Positions 56,757 through 58,823 of a stretch of DNA of 58,823 nucleotides are shown in pieces (the first letter of the stretch is position 1; the number at the start of each line of letters is the position of its first letter). The DNA comes from Xenorhabdus vietnamensis (GTDB lineage Bacteria > Pseudomonadota > Gammaproteobacteria > Enterobacterales > Enterobacteriaceae), in contig NZ_MUBJ01000004.1 in NCBI RefSeq assembly GCF_002127535.1, positions 1-58,823 of the forward strand. Direction: 5' to 3'. A model generated the notes under the pieces. The model had not been told where the DNA came from. It saw nothing but the letters and a program-made list of their open reading frames with translations, and ran no database searches. The translations under genes were made by a program, and so were the position numbers.

Positions 56757-58391
56757 TTATTGAGTGTAATGATTTTTATTGCTTATTTCTTTAATATGGC
56801 CATCCTCTAATTTGATAATACGGTCGGCAATATCAAAATAAGCATCATCATGGCTGATAATTATGACAGTTTTACCACCAGATTTTAATTCAGGCAGTAG
56901 CTCAGTATAGAATAAGCGTTTAAACACCGGATCTTGGTCGGCTGCCCACTCATCAAATAGATAAATAGGACGGTCTTCTAAATAAGCTGATACTAAAGCC
57001 AGCCGTTTCCGTTGACCCGCAGAAAGATTTGTTGTGGAGAATCCACCATCAACAATTTTAACTTTGTGCGCCATGTTTAATGCTTCAATATAATGCGTTG
57101 CTTTTTCGGTGACATTCATATCGCTGTTTAGTAATTGCTCAAATAGATGGTAATCAGAAAAAACAGCGCCAAAATGTTGACGATAATGCTCATTATTAGA
57201 AGGCGTTACTTGTACACCATTTAATGAAATAGAGCCGGATTCTTGTTCAAACAGGCCAACAAGCAACATGGCAAGCGTTGTTTTTCCACTACCGTTGCCA
57301 CCGACAATAAACACAATTTCACCTTGCGATATTTTCAAACTCAATGGGCCGAGTGCGAATTGGCGATCTTCTTTATCGGTTGTGTAATGGTGAATAACAT
57401 CTTTCAGTTCAATCTCTATTGGTTGTTGATTGTTGAATGGGCTAGGGCCTTCAATCTGTACGGACAGTGCTTCTTCCAGCTGGCTGTCAAGGCGACGCAT
57501 TTTATTCAATGAGACTTCCGCTGCCCTCAGTTCTGGAATTGCGCCGATAACCTCACTAATCGGGCCTGATAAGAAGAGAACAAGTAGTGATACAGTAACT
57601 AGAGTTGATGGTTCTTGAGGGATCCAAATTGGAATAACAAAGACGATTAAGCCAATCATGACATAGAATGTAACAGCACTGGCGTTAATGACCCAGGCAT
57701 AGCTGGTATTTGCTTTAATACAGATATCTTGGAAGACTTTAGCTGCCGGAGCAATCACTTTATCGATAAAAAGGTTGCCTTTTTGTTTATTGAGTTGCAG
57801 CTCTTTGCTGCCATCAATCAGACTTTGGAAATTAAGGTATATCTTATCCACTTGATCACGCATTTGTGTCATTAATTTTAATGGATGTTTTTCCCACCAA
57901 TAAAACAGATACATTCCGACAAGACTGAATACAGCCAGAATGAGAAACAGTTGCCAAGACATCCAGGCTAAATAACCAAAACAGGCTATGATTAGGGTGA
58001 TGTTACCAAAAACAGACGGTGCCAACATAAAGGAATGTACGAAAACATCGACGTCTTTGGTTAAAACTGCCAGTAAGCCATGTCGTCCAAGTTTATGCAG
58101 CTTTTTTAATGGTGCACGCAAAATTTTATTACTTAAACTCAGGCGTAATGAAAAAATCGTGGATTGAGCTAAATGAGATAATGTAATTTCTGATACAGTT
58201 TTAGTAATAAAAAAAATAAAACAGATACCAAAAAAGCTCCAAAGGAATGAGGTTAGGTTAATCTTTTCTGTTACTCCTTGACTGATCATCCCAACTATCG
58301 AAGCACCGGCAAACCCACTAATTAATGCGCTTATTGTCGATACTAGCAGTAATACCCAAGATTGACGATATAAATAAGCTATTAGAGTCAT
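56757..58391 (-). CDS. paxT: cyclic peptide export ABC transporter PaxT (SyrD-like)
   Basis: A 544-residue half-transporter with fused membrane and ATPase domains, of the SyrD/PvdE cyclic-peptide exporter family. Six transmembrane helices lie within about residues 1-285. The ATPase domain has Walker A GGNGSGKTT (near 365), the signature LSAGQRKRL (near 462) and Walker B IYLFDEWAADQDP (near 483). It should export the PAX lipopeptide as a homodimer. I start at the ATG at 58391, not the TTG three codons earlier; neither has a strong ribosome site. A five-codon reading frame (ATG at 58405) ends in TGA overlapping this ATG. Confidence 0.92.
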   Translation of the reverse strand: MTLIAYLYRQSWVLLLVSTISALISGFAGASIVGMISQGVTEKINLTSFLWSFFGICFIFFITKTVSEITLSHLAQSTIFSLRLSLSNKILRAPLKKLHKLGRHGLLAVLTKDVDVFVHSFMLAPSVFGNITLIIACFGYLAWMSWQLFLILAVFSLVGMYLFYWWEKHPLKLMTQMRDQVDKIYLNFQSLIDGSKELQLNKQKGNLFIDKVIAPAAKVFQDICIKANTSYAWVINASAVTFYVMIGLIVFVIPIWIPQEPSTLVTVSLLVLFLSGPISEVIGAIPELRAAEVSLNKMRRLDSQLEEALSVQIEGPSPFNNQQPIEIELKDVIHHYTTDKEDRQFALGPLSLKISQGEIVFIVGGNGSGKTTLAMLLVGLFEQESGSISLNGVQVTPSNNEHYRQHFGAVFSDYHLFEQLLNSDMNVTEKATHYIEALNMAHKVKIVDGGFSTTNLSAGQRKRLALVSAYLEDRPIYLFDEWAADQDPVFKRLFYTELLPELKSGGKTVIIISHDDAYFDIADRIIKLEDGHIKEISNKNHYTQ

Positions 58392-58730
58392 AAAAAACAA
58401 GCCATTGTCGAAGGTTATAATTAATATGAAAATTCATATATCTTTCTACTCAATCCATTATGGTTGTTTTTTTCTGATGAAACTGCAAGCGTGATTTATA
58501 GCATGGCAATATTAATAAATATAATTGTGATAAAAACTAATGACGGTGTTAATAATAACACAATATAATTACATGAGTGAACTATATGGGTAATATTATT
58601 TGATAAATAATATAATTTATTTGGTGTCTATGAATAATAGGAATAACTGTTAATAAAATATTTCTATTGTTTTAAATTTCACTGATCTTTGCTGAATGTT
58701 TTCATTAATAGATTAATTATGTATCTATAC
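58392..58730. other. AT-rich spacer upstream of paxT
   Basis: About 340 bp, strongly AT-rich, without a gene I can support. It should hold the paxT promoter on the minus strand. One notable palindrome at 58593-58613 has 9-bp arms (ATATTATTT / AAATAATAT, GAT spacer). Confidence 0.5.
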
Positions 58731-58823
58731 CCGTCGTAATTGAAGATGCTTGATTTTTCATTCATATCAGCGCAGGATCGCGCCCATGAAAATTAATCTG
58801 ACAGATGCCCAAAAAAAAGCCCT
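58731..58823 (+). mobile_element. IS630-like element, left end and start of transposase (partial)
   Basis: An ATG at 58786 opens a frame reading MKINLTDAQKKA to the window edge, which resembles the N-terminus of IS630-family transposases common in Xenorhabdus and Photorhabdus. The preceding TATACCCGTCGTAATTGAAG is the sort of sequence that I associate with the ends of such elements; the exact left end is not determined. Confidence 0.5.

Overview
The window looks like a chromosome segment of an entomopathogenic enterobacterium of the Morganellaceae, most likely Xenorhabdus. Two things point there. The housekeeping genes are clearly enterobacterial (mnmC, fabB, pdxB-usg-truA-dedA-accD-folC-dedD-cvpA-purF-ubiX, yfcH, yfcG, yfcD). 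They are joined to a one-plus-three-plus-three-module NRPS locus whose layout and adenylation codes match the lysine-rich PAX lipopeptide synthetase known from Xenorhabdus. Base composition is moderate in the core genes and distinctly AT-rich in the accessory intergenic regions.

Layout: (1) 1-1139 holds the right end of an IS1-family element, a small coiled-coil membrane-anchored protein and a GNAT acetyltransferase. (2) 1243-4710 holds mnmC and fabB, divergent across a spacer carrying FadR- and FabR-type operators. (3) 4783-11883 is an island between fabB and pdxB: tripartite tricarboxylate transporter tctCBA on the minus strand, its divergent two-component system tctDE, an EamA-family permease and an AraC-family regulator. 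(4) 12008-21750 is the conserved run pdxB to ubiX, with a PurR operator in front of cvpA-purF. (5) 21751-24618 holds an alaX-like gene remnant, then yfcH, yfcG and yfcD. The hisPMQJ/argT and folX genes that lie here in E. coli are absent. (6) 24619-31904 is an AT-rich accessory block with three same-strand genes: an unrecognised 335-residue protein, a stand-alone homologue of phage lambda tail protein K (degenerate JAMM plus intact NlpC/P60 domain), and a 1655-residue RHS protein ending in a cholera-toxin-like ADP-ribosyltransferase domain. (7) 31961-58391 is the pax locus on the minus strand, transcribed paxT then paxA-paxB-paxC. (8) The right edge cuts into an IS630-like transposase gene.

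How the genes work together: PaxA (starter C, Gly-specific A, T), PaxB (three modules) and PaxC (three modules plus thioesterase) should assemble an acylated heptapeptide. The sequence I read is acyl-Gly followed by six Lys, with D-residues set by three dual condensation/epimerization domains. PaxT would export it. The adenylation domains of modules 2-7 are so alike that one 1.5-kb stretch is nearly identical between paxB and paxC, which indicates internal gene conversion. The most unusual block outside the synthetase is the gpK-like peptidase next to the ADP-ribosylating RHS toxin. No immunity gene is visible there, so the toxin is more likely aimed at eukaryotic (insect) cells than at competing bacteria.
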